Assembly (NCBI GenBank): GCA_001247695.2
Contig: LGRX02035274.1
Location: forward strand, 1-64,000
Source: Cymbomonas tetramitiformis
Lineage: Eukaryota > Chlorophyta > Pyramimonadophyceae > Pyramimonadales > Pyramimonadaceae
Reading direction: 5' to 3'
Length of the DNA: 64,000 bases
A program made the translations under genes and the position numbers. Below, in pieces: positions 8,606 to 19,607 of the stretch. The notes under the pieces are model-generated. The model was not told the DNA's origin. It was given only the letters and a program-made list of their open reading frames with translations, and searched no databases. How positions within the stretch are numbered: the stretch's first letter is position 1; the number at the start of each line of letters is the position of its first letter.

Positions 8606-11600
8606 TTAAACAAAGCTCAAACCTCCACTCTTCAAGCGAATCTCTTGAGTTACGTCCACGTTGTCTTGTGCTACTATATTTCGATCGCTCGGTGGCCTTT
8701 GAACCTTGAACCAAGGAGGTAAAAGGCAATATACACACTTCTTCACAGGGCAAAACTGTAACTTTTGCGTTACCCATGTTGAAGTGTAGTTAAGTTTCTT
8801 TTTTCCCATGACAACAACACGGGGACGGCGAGGAGGAAGTATCGGCTGAAGGGAGTTTGTGTCTTTCGCTGTCACACAGCCACTCCTTGAGTATGAAGCC
8901 GCACATGTCGCGTTCTGGGAACTCCCGTTCTGGAGTGCGTACTCTCCTTCTTGGAGCTTTTCCTTACGCTTTGCCACCGTCACATCCTCTAATGCAGTCA
9001 AAATCAGTTCCACCTCGTTGTCGGTAAAACCACTTTGGTAGTAGTACGCATGTCCGGGGAGAAAGCCTGCCTTCATTAAAACGTAGCAGATGTGATTGCA
9101 CCAATGAACACCATATTCCCGTGTACGAGTGGACATAATGTCTTGGAAAAACTTACAGTTACAAGAAACTTGCTTGCCCCTTGAGTGACTAAAAGTCACA
9201 ACACTCTCGGCCATCCTATAGCCCCCAACCTTCAAGGTGCGTGCGTGAACTCCGAAGTTTTCGTCGTTCACCCCGAGAACTGGAGTGGGCGCGGGAACAC
9301 TCAGAACCGAAAGCTTTGCGGGCTCCTTGAATAACTTGGTGAGTGTGCCGACAAGCTTCTTGCTGGCTTTCGAGATGTATTTCACCGTGTTCAGGGTCAG
9401 CACGGAGTAACGCAAGCCGTCTTTGTCAGGCGAGTGTGTTTGCACAGCCGATAGAAAGTCGAATAAGAGGTCGGAATCAATTTTTGTGGCGGTTTTCCAA
9501 TAACCATCCAGCGAGTCATCACTCGGGTCAGGATCGACCTTGAAGGTAAAGACTTCCGTCCCATTCTTAATTGTACTTTTACACTTCACAATCTTCGGCG
9601 TGGGTTCCTGCATGTAACACGTCAAGCTTTCGTCATCGATGACGATTATGCTGAAGAAAATAGTTTGACATTTTTATCTTTAAAACAACGAAATATTGTC
9701 ATCGATGACAATAAGTTGAAGTATTAAAAGTTTACAAGGTGCAGATGTAATGTCAACATGTATCCGATTAAAATGTCGACAAAAGACGTGTCTAATTAGG
9801 ATTAGTGTAAGTTGTTCATACCGGTGTGTTCGTCGTTTGCTGGGCAGCTGGTTGACGAGGGAAAACGCGGGTTTTGTCTGCACGGTGGTTCCTTCCCTCT
9901 TGAACCGCTGGTGGGGAGCGAACGTATATCTCACGGACTTCTTCCATGATGTCATCAGCCGTCGTCCTTGCCCTTTTCTCGGCTGCTAGGTTTGCCCTGC
10001 GCTCTTGATAAAGTTCTTGGACTCGGGACTCACGTCGCACGTACCCGCATTCCCCCATGTGTTTCAGGTGGCTGCTCTGGTCGACAAAGCTGCAAAGCTC
10101 CATGCGCACGGACTCAGACACAGTGAGATGTTTTCCGAGGTTCCTATTATCCTGGTTTCCCAGAGCTTCCGCAAGGTTTGCGGTTGGGTCACGAAAGATG
10201 TGCAGGAGTCTTTCTCCCTCACGGGAGTAAAACTTGAACAATCCACGCAGACTGCTCTGCACGTCCTTACGGGGCTGATCTTCAATGAAGTCCATCAAAC
10301 GAGCTCGAGCATCTAAAAGCTGTCCCGGTGCCAACTCCTTCCACCAATCGTGCCAGAGCTTGTCGAAGGTTTTTGCGTCGAACTCGTTGTCAATCTTCTT
10401 GCAATGGAGACTGACGTCTTTTCCAACGTGAAGGTCGCAGTCTAACTGCAAGGAGTTCCCCTGTGCGTCACGAACACGAAAACCTTTGCGGCTTTCAATG
10501 TCGTCAATCAAAAAGTTGTAGTTCATGCGTAAACCATTCCAGGCGCCTCCTGCAAGTGCATTACACTAACATTAACATCTGAAACTTAAACTTTTCTTTG
10601 TCATCGATGACGATGTGCAGCCTAGCTTTAATTAACTGTTGATGTAAAATAGAAAATATTTTTGATATCGTCATCGATGACAATAAAATGACAATACAAA
10701 AATATACTGAGTACTTTATTATAATTACCTGCAGCGTCACGAACAAAACCCCCTGGTCGAAAATGTATTTGACCTTTGGACTCTGGCCAGTTCTTTGCAT
10801 CCAGGTATGCCGCAAACTCTTCTGGGTGTTCCTGAGCGTAGATAGCGACGGCGTAATCGACCGCAGCCCACATCGCCCTCTCGTCCATGCCACGTTCCCC
10901 GGCGGGCAAGGGGTTGACTACTAGTTTTATCAAGCCGAGTGTTGGAATCACGCAACATATCTTCTCCACAACCTTGTCCCTCATTGTTTTGTGCATGCCA
11001 TCGGAATAAGCCAGCTGACCTTTGAAAGGTGGCTTTCCGAGGACTCTGTCCATTAATAGCATCACCTTGGCAGGCGACCACGGAATGTCCAAGGGACAGA
11101 TGAAGTACTGCAAAGGCGGCCTGTGATAATTACATTTGTTAGTTTCGAATAACAAACATGGAACAACATCAATATTGATATTGCTATGTTTTGAATGCGT
11201 ACCTTTCGAACAACAACGCGCGGAGTCCAAGTTCTTGCAAGCGCTGACGCAACTGTCGTATCTCGACATCGGGGTCCTTTGAGGGGACATACGTCGAGCT
11301 CTTGCTTCCTCGAATAACGTACTCCAAAGCCCGAACATCTTGCACCGCCTCTGACACGTTCAGTACGTCTTCTAGGGTGGTTGACTCGTGTCCACTCAGC
11401 AGTTTGTTCATCACATTGGCGGTTGCCGCCATCTTCAGGTTTTCCAATCGAGCTGCGCCCATCTCGGGGATTGCCTTCAAGACTGCCTCAGTTTCGGTTT
11501 CCCCAAGGTCTGCTGGCTTGGTTTTTTTGACAAGGTTTGTGCAAGAGTGCTTCCCGTAGTGTTTAAACATCAACAAATAGCCTGATCCGGGCTTAAGTTC

Positions 11601-12659
11601 ACCACGGTAAAGCGTGGCGGTAGCGGCACAAGGTTCCATGGATGTAGTTTGTTTGCACTTTGCACATATCGGTGCCACTTGTACTTGTTTCCCGACTTGC
11701 GCCACCTATTGAATTACAGGCTATATTTATTCAATGAAAATGTTTTGCAAGCAAGTAACAATATTCGTCATCGATGCCAAAACAGTCAAAACATTATAAA
11801 GCATCTTTTCTGAAAAAATAAACTTGCGAAACAACTGTCATCGATGACGATATTAGAAAGTACTATAATTATATAAAGTAAAAAAACGGTTTCATACCTT
11901 TTCAATGAAGTTTTTGCCATGTATTTGAAGGAACGGACAAGTCTTATTCTTGCATACCGCCTCTCCAAGGCATTTCACACTTCGAATGTTGACCTTGGCA
12001 CCCAGCTGCTTCCAGTTATCAGTTATTGCCTTGTCGGTCGATTTATTCGCATGTGACCAAGTACGCGGTGTTTGAAAGAATGGGAGTTTAACCAAAGAAA
12101 CCCCACGTCTGTCCTTGGATGGCGGTTGTTTGACGTGGAAACCGAAGGTCATATTCCCGTCGACGTTAGAAGGCACTTGGGTGGTGAAGATTGTATCTTT
12201 GGGGAACGCGTTTGCAAACTGAAAGTCCTGCTTTGACAAATTCGCAACAGGAGTATCAAGCTCAGGTTCAAAGGTATCTGCAGGTTCCGAGTCGCATAAG
12301 TTGACAAAAGTGGAAGCAGCTTCGCCAGTGATCTCAGGTTCGTCCTCAGACTCTGAAGCCGCGGAGGTTGCGGCAGGAGTTTTCGGTGAAGCATCTTCGG
12401 GCTCGTCTTCGGTATCAATCAAACAACCTATAACTGAGTAGCCCCATTCCGGGTCCACGCGGTACACCTCCTTGTCACAGACATATTTCCTACTAGCCAG
12501 TTTTGCAACAGCCAATCCATCGTCGGGGTTAAGTCCGAAGGCGTCACAAATGTCCTTGTGCAAAACTTGGCATCGCTTCCCACGTGCACGCCATGGAATA
12601 GGCCGACAAAGAAGAACACCTTGAGGGGTTTCGAAGAAGAAATCCACAAAGTTGCCCAT
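8606..12659 (-). CDS. MULE transposase (DDE, SWIM zinc finger), five exons
   Basis: Exons on the minus strand: 12659-11898, 11705-11203, 11120-10729, 10549-9822, 9607-8606. Every junction has GT...AG (donors GTATGA, GTACGC, GTAATT, GTATGA) and the phases agree, giving 1,128 aa. Residues about 462 (AYSDGMHKT) and 550 (GGFVRDAAGG) fit the first two catalytic Asp of Mutator-type transposases. A C-D-L-H pair at 590-593 fits the family's C-x-H motif, and a SWIM finger (C944, C946, C965, H967) closes the protein, the usual MULE order. The third catalytic acid was not assigned. The N-terminal 250 aa are unrecognised with an acidic linker. Four palindrome copies sit in the promoter and nearby intron pairs. 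It would cut and paste the element via its inverted repeats. Confidence 0.8.
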
Positions 12660-13224
12660 TGTGCAAAAAGAATAGTTCAAATAGCTGTAATATTTCACAC
12701 GCACTCGAATGTCATCGATGACGAAAAAGGTAACATGTAAAGATTCAGTCAGAGCTGAGAAAGAGGGAGAGGGCGTAGTGTCATCGATGACATGTTATCG
12801 ACAAAACAATAATTTGTCAAGTATTTACCTGCTATCAAGCAAATTATATTGTCATCTCGTAGTTGCAACCTTCTTGGAGTTCTATATTTGTTTGTTAAGA
12901 ATTGTGCAGTTCGAAAAATAAGTTGTTGTTAAGTAGTCCGCGCCAGAAACTTGAAAATAGAAATTGCCAATATAATAATATTATATATGAAATTAATAAT
13001 TAATTGTTTATTCAGCCCCCCTAACCCCCCAACTCACTTCCCACCGCCCCACCCCCCCTAACCCCCCAAAAAAAAAAAGGACGCGCGCGGCTGGAAATCA
13101 CGAGTGGTTGACGAATTTAGACAATAAGAAGCGGAGAGTGGCGGCCCCTTAGTCAGTTCAAAATTTTTGTCACTGCCACCCCACCTCACTCCACAGTCAA
13201 CGCTGCACATTCAGTAATAATAAA
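12660..13224. promoter_or_regulatory. Divergent promoter region of the MULE
   Basis: 565 bp between the transposase ATG (12659, minus) and the methyltransferase ATG (13225, plus). Contains palindromes at 12711 and 12780 (69 bp apart), an AT-rich stretch at 12955-13005, and a C-rich strand-biased tract at 13015-13078 with CCCCCCTAACCCCCC twice. No gene is seen. Confidence 0.55.
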
Positions 13225-16200
13225 ATGGCATACTCGGCCGGAAAAAGAAACACTAAAGTGCCAATAGAATGGAACGTAGTCAGCAAGCCAAGAACCGCGC
13301 GGGGAAAGTCTGCACCCACCAGTTCTGAACAAGATTCAGGGGAGGTCGTTGAGTCTCTTAACATTGGGGAGATACACAAGGCAAGATATATTGAAACTTT
13401 GGAACTGAACTTGAGTGAGTGCTCTTTTGATGACAATCCAAGAGGTCACAAGCATTGTGCCGTGGAGGCCATGAAGCGCATCGAGCTCGTGGGATTCGAC
13501 CCCATGTGCGACATGATGTGGTACAAGACGCCGGACAGTAAGAGGTGAGCTATTTCTTTCTTTTACGTCGTGTGTTCTTTTTACTTTCCTGACCCATTAG
13601 CTTTAATTATAGGCACAAGTACAAGGCAATTGACGGACACGGAAGAAACGAAGGTTTCCGAAAGGCGTATAAAGAAGGTGGCGTCGTTGCAGGCAAGAAA
13701 GTCGAACCCGGCGACAAGTGCTGGCTGAAGGCCAGGGTGCAGGTAAGCTTTAATCTTTTCCAATCTTTTATTTGATAACATTTCGGGTTAAAAAAGTTGT
13801 CCTGAGTGTCCCTCTGAGGTTGTTTTTTTTTTTTTTATTGGCATCGATGACAAGCTTCCTGTATTTTGTCATTAAGTTCGCTTTTGGCTCGTGCCTTAAA
13901 CCTTTTCTCAAACGTCATCGATGACGAAGCAAGTCTCTGCGTGGATAATTAGTCGAAATATTTTTGAAAACTTAGTATTCTTTGTCATCGATGACGGCCT
14001 GGGTACCTGTCGTGTTTCTTCACTGGACGTATATACGTTTAGAAATACTTTTGTCATCGATGACAATATTTTTCTGAGCCTGAATGAATGTGCCTGGTTT
14101 TTTCTGCGAATATTACGCCACTGAGACACGTTTAGAAATATTTTTGTCATCGATGACAATATTTTTCTGAGCCTGAATGAATGCGCCAGGTTTTTTCTGA
14201 GAACATTACGCCACTTAGGCACGTTTAGAAATATTTTTGTCATCGATGACAATATTTTTCTGAGCCTGAGTGCCCTTGCCAGGTGTTTTCTGAGGACATC
14301 ACGCCACTGGAGATCAACTTCCTTGCGGGCTCGCGTTTCGTGACGAACGAGAAGGGGGTGAAGGCTTATAATTTTTTTTCTAAGTTCATGTATTTTGATC
14401 GGCTTTTGAAAGCCTGGCCAAAGGAATCGAAGCTCTCTGGACCTGCAATGGTTGCTCGTTACGGCACGCTCGACGAAGACTACAACCAAACCTTTTTCAA
14501 GAAGCTCATCTCCGTTCACAAACTTTTAAGTGAGGACCAGCGACTGCTTGATTTGGTTGAGAAGAACTGCGAGGAGCTTGGAAGTCACAGTCCTTTCGGG
14601 TTTGCTAGTTTGTATTCAAACAAGGAGCTTGGGGATTTGTCGCTGGAAAACAAGGTATAACTGGCGCAAGAAAAATATTCCTTACCTTATATTTGTTTCC
14701 GTTTCAAGTATTGTTGACATCGATGACAACTGCGTTCATGTATTCCCGGTTTCGGCATGCAGAACAGGTAGAACTTAAAGCATGGCATGTTGTGGTAACT
14801 TGTCAGGTGAAAGCCTTTCAGGCTGTGTGCAAGAACGTGACCTACTTCAAGCACGGAGAAGATTCTGAAAAAGGACACTGGCTGCAGACACAAAGCATGA
14901 AGGATCACACGCCGGTCATTAAGTCAGCAAGAGGCTTTACTGACTTCTGCACAACCCTTAGAATGAGGGAAAAGATAACGGCAAGACTTGAAGAGCTCGT
15001 GAAAGAAACTGGTGTTACTTTCAACCAAGAAAAAGCAGACGAGTTCATGGCTGAAGTCCTTAAAGGATGGTAAGGTTATTTTCCCTTCTTCTTTTCCTTT
15101 TAACAGTGTGCTTTCTTTGATCAATGTGCTTGAGTGCTCATTGCAAGCTGTTATTATTTATAGCTAACGAAAAAGGTGTGTCTCGCAGCCAAGACAGCTT
15201 TTTATTTCCGGTTGACAAAAGCCCATTGTCTTCCAGCCCAGTCGCTTGCCGACTGAAAGAGGACGAAATAAAAAAGGCACTTGCTTTCGTGGAGGGGAAG
15301 TTCAAAACCGCTGTTTTCTACAAGGACGACGAAGTGGAGGACATGGACTTGGAGGCCGTCAAAGTTCAAGTTACACCTGCGAAGGAGGTTGAAAAGCATG
15401 CAAAAGATGCAGTCTCTGGAGAGAACGTGGCTGAGTCTCAACATGAGGAGCCCTCAGCAGCTAACTCAGACGCACAATTGAAAGCCTGGTTGGAAGGCGA
15501 CAACGACGCTGAAGGGGGGCAACAACCTGCCAACGAGGACACTTCGCAGCCGGCACACGTAAACTTTGACATGAGCACCTTGCATAAGCCAGAGATGATT
15601 GCTGGTACGTGGAGCTTTCAGAAAAACACCTGGTCACATGAAACTTGTTTGTTTTCCGTCATCGATGACGAAGTTTTTCGTCATCGATGACGAAGTTTAG
15701 GCAGTACGTTACGATGCTTTTTTAAGTTTTTTCACGTGCACACATGACTTACATTTACTAATCAAGACTGAACAAACTTTGATCAAACTTTGTTCTTCTC
15801 GCAGAAAGCTTTATTCTCATCGCAGATGTAAAGCATGCAGAGGATGAGCACGAAGAAGCAAAGAAGACCGTGAAGAAGTTAAATAAGGTAATGCAGAAAT
15901 ACGTGATCGACAACGTCCAAGCGATGAACTTAGACGACGAGACCGGAGTTGCAGTAAGGGCAGAGTTGAAGAGGAAAAAGGACGAGATCGATGTACTGAC
16001 CACGGATCGTAAGAGGAAGAAGGAGCGGAGGTTATCTCTTGCGGCGGAGTTGGAATCAGTCCAGCAGAAGCTAGAGATGCCATCGCCAGAGAAAGAATCC
16101 GTACTACCTGAGTTGCCACCTATACTGGTACCCATTCCAGAAGCTTCAGAATCACGGCAAGCAACACCGGTGAGTTGTTGAACATGTAATGTAAAGTTTT

Positions 16201-18107
16201 AGCAGTTGCTTTTGTTAACATTGATGAAGACTTTCTTAAACAGAATATTTTTGTTTCAGGCCCCCAAACAATCACCCGAGGTTCCAAACCAGCCGGGTTT
16301 CTTTTACGGTAGCCCGTGGGACCCAGTGAAATGTTACGAAGCACTGAGTGGTGATGACAAAAACCTCAACTTCAAGACGGAAAAGAAGCTGACCAAGCGA
16401 GATGGTTCTACGTGGGACGCCCGAAAGCCTGGGGTGAAGGAGATTGAGTTCCTGGAGTTCCTGGTTGCTAACCCGTTGGAGGGAAAGCCTATTGGCTACA
16501 GTCGTAGTGACATCTATGTATCTTGTCAAGAAAAGATGTCCAAGGCCTTAAACCTTATCTACTACAAAGCGACCGTGGTCGCCATCGGTGCTGAGAAGAC
16601 CAAGTGCTGGGTTTTTCAGAGTGAGATTCTCACGTACGCAGGAGTACCCGCGGTGACATTGGCGTGTTGTGACGCGGTGAAAGCAACGAAGCAGCTGCTG
16701 TCTGTGTTCTTTGAGGGGGTTGGTGTGGCCGCGGTCATCACGGACGTTCCTTGGGGAAGCAGTGAAAAAGCCGGGTACCCAACTGACATCGACTGGAAGG
16801 TGGCAACGAAGGCAATCTTTGGTGCAGTGGCCGATAACAATGGTAGCATGGACAAGTACGAGAAAGCTGTGGACCTAGGCGGGCCGGACGGAGACACCGT
16901 GTTCACGGTGATGGGCACACTTGAAGTGCTTCAAGAAATAGAAGAAGAATCGAAGAACTGCAATCTCAGTGGTTTTGTGAACCTTCCCGGTATGATGTCT
17001 TCTGTATTATTTCGGTAGTATAGCATATCTGAAAATATCGTCATCGATGACAATATGAGACTCATATTTACTTAGTTATTTCGTGTTTGAAATATTTTGT
17101 TCAGTATTTTTCGTCATCGATGACGAAGTTGTTGTCACTGTCTGCAGGTTGCATTACATATTCCAAGCTGAGGCTTGCTGAGGTTAGGAGCAATACTCCG
17201 TGCTCCTCTGGAATCTGGTACACATGCCTGGCAAGAACGCCGTCTAAAGTCGTGTGTGATTGGAAAGCTTTCTTTACACCTCAAGTTTCAGATCGGCACA
17301 AATACATTCTCACCCGTAAGTACAAGTACGACGTTCTGTCGACTTCGTTTACCGGGAACATCATTACTTGCCCGTCGAACGAGGAGAAGGCAACGTTGCT
17401 GCGCAACTTGTTAGACGCGGTGAAGGAAAGCGTTCGGGAGGAGCGTGGAGAAGATGTGAAGCCGGGCGACGATGACGAGAAGGTGCGGGAGGATTTCATG
17501 GTAGCTGAGGACCTGCTTGACGATGAGTTCACACGTATGAACAAGGCTTTCAAGCAGACGGTGTCATCAACCACGGTGAAACATAACTGCTCACTGACTG
17601 GCTGCCAAGCGTTTAAGCAAGAAAAGTGTGAGAGGTCTGGAAAGGCTTTGGTTTACGGACAGAAAGACCCAAATATGATGAATATGCTTGTGCAGCGGTA
17701 CACGTACTTGCCAGGGCAGCTCGTGATGGATCCGTTCATGGGAACCGGTATGTTCTGCTTTCCTAATCGACTTGCATGCCGGCTTGTATTGTGATGAAAG
17801 GAGTTTGCATGTGGAACAAGTTCCCGTTTGCAATGTCGGCTAGACGTATTGTGTTTTCCAAAGTTCAGTCATTCTTATTGTTCGGCATGTGCGCCTGCTG
17901 GAAACTTTGTCATCGATGACGGTTGTCATCGATGACGGTTGTCAAATATCCTGAGTGTAGTCGAAGTTTGTGTATACAGGGAGCACAGGAATTGGAGCCT
18001 TACACGCCAGACGTGCGTTCTTTGGCATGGAGATCCAACAAGAGACCTTTTGTCAGACGATGTTGATGATATCTTCAAGTCTGGCGGGCATGTCACTTGA
18101 GGGATAA
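13225..18107 (+). CDS. Beta-class DNA amino-methyltransferase, nine exons
   Basis: Exons: 13225-13544, 13613-13742, 14283-14654, 14807-15069, 15189-15604, 15826-16169 (or from 15805, also in frame), 16260-16989, 17148-17747, 17980-18107. All introns are GT...AG and all phases agree, giving 1,100 aa. The catalytic motif IV is TDVPWGSS (about 777-784). The SAM-binding motif I, DPFMGTGSTGIGA, lies downstream at about 1053 and is completed across the last intron. The order IV then I is that of beta-class N4-cytosine or N6-adenine methyltransferases. Exon 6 is coiled-coil-like (K/E-rich); the N-terminal ~600 aa are unrecognised. It is divergent from the transposase within the element. Likely modifies transposon or host DNA; the base and site are not predictable. 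Confidence 0.8.
14036..14314 (+). repeat. 93-bp tandem repeats copying a splice acceptor
   Basis: Three units of 93 bp (palindromes at 14053, 14146 and 14239) in intron 2 of the methyltransferase. Each unit ends with a version of CCAGGTTTTTTCTGAG plus an ATTACGCCACT-like tail, matching the real acceptor and first ~25 nt of exon 3 at 14280-14314. Confidence 0.75.
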
Positions 18108-18587
18108 GTGTTAGACTCGACCTGTTATTTGTTCAGTTAGGTGAAGAGAAAATTGTACTTTCACAAATAAATAGAAGGGAACCTGAAGTTTAACTTTTTT
18201 AGGTATGTGCTGTCATCGATGACGGGGAAAGTAACTTCGGCTAAAAGTGTTTTCTGACAAATAAATAGAAGTGAATCTGAAGTATAACTTCTTTGGTATT
18301 TCCTGTCATCGATGACGGGGGAAGTAATCTTGGTCGCCGTGTTATTCCTATAACAAAAACGGTTGCACTGTCATCGATGACGGGGGAGGTCCCTGTTATA
18401 TAATCTTTTGATGGTTGATTCGTGTCCGTTATTTCTGGGCTGTGGTTGTGTTGTCATCGATGTCGAATAGAGTCCTAGTTGTATTCTTTTGCCAGGCAAA
18501 ATGGGAACTTGTATTTTCACTTATATTTATGCAGGTTTGTAAACATGCACGGTTGCAGTATTAAAAAACACCAACATTTTTGAAGAG

Positions 18588-19235
18588 AGACGCGTCGTAG
18601 TATTATCACTTGTAGTTTTTCACCTGAATTGCATTTTGACTTTAGCGGGGACGATACGTCTCGGTGCAATTTTTCAGAAAAGGATACCAAAGTGTATTTT
18701 CAGTGTTTTTGGGGCCCGTTGTGTAAGTTCACTTGTCGGGGAGGGGGGTGCGGGGATATTCCGGAAGAAGGACGCGTCATTGTATTTTCACTTGTTGTTT
18801 GTCACCTGAATTGGATTTGGACTTGAGCAGGGACGATACGTCTCGGTGCATTTTTTACCAAAAGGAGACCAAAGTGTATTTTCAGTATTTCCGGGGCCCG
18901 TTGTGTAATTTCACTTGTTGGGGCGGGGGGTGCGGTGATATTCCGGAAGAAGGACGCGTCATTGTATTTTCAGTTGTTGTTTTTCAACTGATTTGCATTT
19001 TCACTTTATCGGGGAGGTGACGTTGCATTTTTTACGAAAAGTAGACCAAAGTGTATTTTCAGTATTTTCGGGGCCCGTTGTGGAATTTCACTTGTCAGGG
19101 AGGGGGGGTGCGGCGATATTCCGGAAGAGGGACGCGTTGTTGAATTTTCACATGAAAATAATTCGAGGACCGTTTTGTATTTTCACTGGGTGAAATACCC
19201 ATTTCCCCATTCGCCCATTCACCCATTCACCCATT
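18588..19235 (-). repeat. Right terminal inverted repeat of the MULE
   Basis: Reverse complement of 6546-7171. Tandem units of 178-182 bp (GACGCGT landmark near 18590, 18771, 18953, 19131). Ends with repeated CCCATTCACCCATT just inside the duplication. Confidence 0.85.
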
Positions 19236-19246
19236 CTTTGCGCGAC

Positions 19247-19256
19247 GAAATGTGAG
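19247..19256. repeat. Right target-site duplication of the MULE
   Basis: GAAATGTGAG, identical to 6524-6533. Confidence 0.75.
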
Positions 19257-19278
19257 TGATAATACACATGCATGCAGC

Positions 19279-19302
19279 GAGAGAGAGAGAGAGAGAGAGA
19301 GA
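19279..19302. repeat. (GA)n microsatellite
   Basis: Twelve GA units. Before the MULE inserted, this lay about 20 nt past the stop of the 521-aa gene. Confidence 0.9.
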
Positions 19303-19317
19303 CGCATCACGTCCCGT

Positions 19318-19605
19318 ATGAATGTTTCAATCCACAAAATTGATTTGGAACGTGCACCTTCCTATTATTGGTGCAGGATATTATCCAGAGTTGAGTGTTT
19401 ACTCGATAAACACGTACACGATTTACTTCCTCTATGGTTATTAGACGTTGAGTCGAATCGCGTATGCGATGAGCAAATTGTGTGGCTGAATTTGCTTTTC
19501 TCGAATGTTGAATCCTATCACGGATATCGCGATCCAAACCGGAAACATTTAGAAGAGACAGTCATAAAGCAGCATATCGAACAGTTAAAAGCGATACAGC
19601 AATAA
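19318..19605 (+). CDS. Possible 95-aa protein
   Basis: ATG 19318 gives 95 aa (MNVSIHKIDLERAPSYYWCR...) with an amphipathic C-terminal helix (HLEETVIKQHIEQLKAIQQ). It ends two bases from the convergent lipase stop. The composition is AT-rich like the lipase and unlike the surrounding viral genes. No TATA box is clear and no family is recognised, so it may be chance, but the tight convergent packing is typical of a real gene. Confidence 0.4.
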   Translation: MNVSIHKIDLERAPSYYWCRILSRVECLLDKHVHDLLPLWLLDVESNRVCDEQIVWLNLLFSNVESYHGYRDPNRKHLEETVIKQHIEQLKAIQQ

Positions 19606-19607
19606 GG

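Larger units (their letters stand above)
7315..18464. repeat. Dispersed 12-bp palindrome GTCATCGATGAC
   Basis: Perfect copies start at 7315, 7390, 8438, 8486, 9632, 9698, 10600, 10670, 11837, 12711, 12780, 13914, 13984, 14053, 14146, 14239, 15658, 15680, 17040, 17113, 17909, 17925, 18212, 18304 and 18370 (25). One-base variants start at 7506, 11767, 13840, 14716 and 18453. All are in introns, promoters or untranslated flanks; none falls in an exon, and I found none outside the MULE. Many neighbours are 66-75 bp apart. Often flanked by AATATTTTT. Confidence 0.9.
6534..19246. mobile_element. Mutator-like DNA transposon (MULE) with methyltransferase cargo
   Basis: A 12.7-kb element bounded by direct 10-bp duplications and long terminal inverted repeats that begin AATGGGTGAATGGG at 6546 and, reverse-complemented, at 19235. 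Inside are a divergently arranged transposase gene (minus, DDE-type with C-x-H and SWIM zinc motifs, as in MULE transposases) and a DNA methyltransferase gene (plus), both with clear spliceosomal introns, plus a small 145-aa gene. The interior is visibly more AT-rich than the flanking viral DNA. Coding frames look intact and the two duplications are identical, so the insertion is probably recent. The extreme 11-12 bp between duplication and the well-conserved repeat match only partly, so the exact ends are uncertain by a few bases. Confidence 0.85.

Noticed and set aside
8606..12659. Zisupton/KDZ-type transposase because of the SWIM finger
   Set aside because: Asp motifs followed by C-x-H and a C-terminal SWIM finger, with very long inverted repeats and a 10-bp duplication, fit Mutator-like elements better.
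13015..13078. CCCTAA-like stretches resembling telomere repeats
   Set aside because: Only two degenerate CCCCCCTAACCCCCC blocks in a C-rich promoter tract; not a telomere array.
18629..19193. Short open frames in both inverted repeats (also 6544-7238)
   Set aside because: They repeat with the 177-182 bp units and reflect the repeat sequence, not genes.
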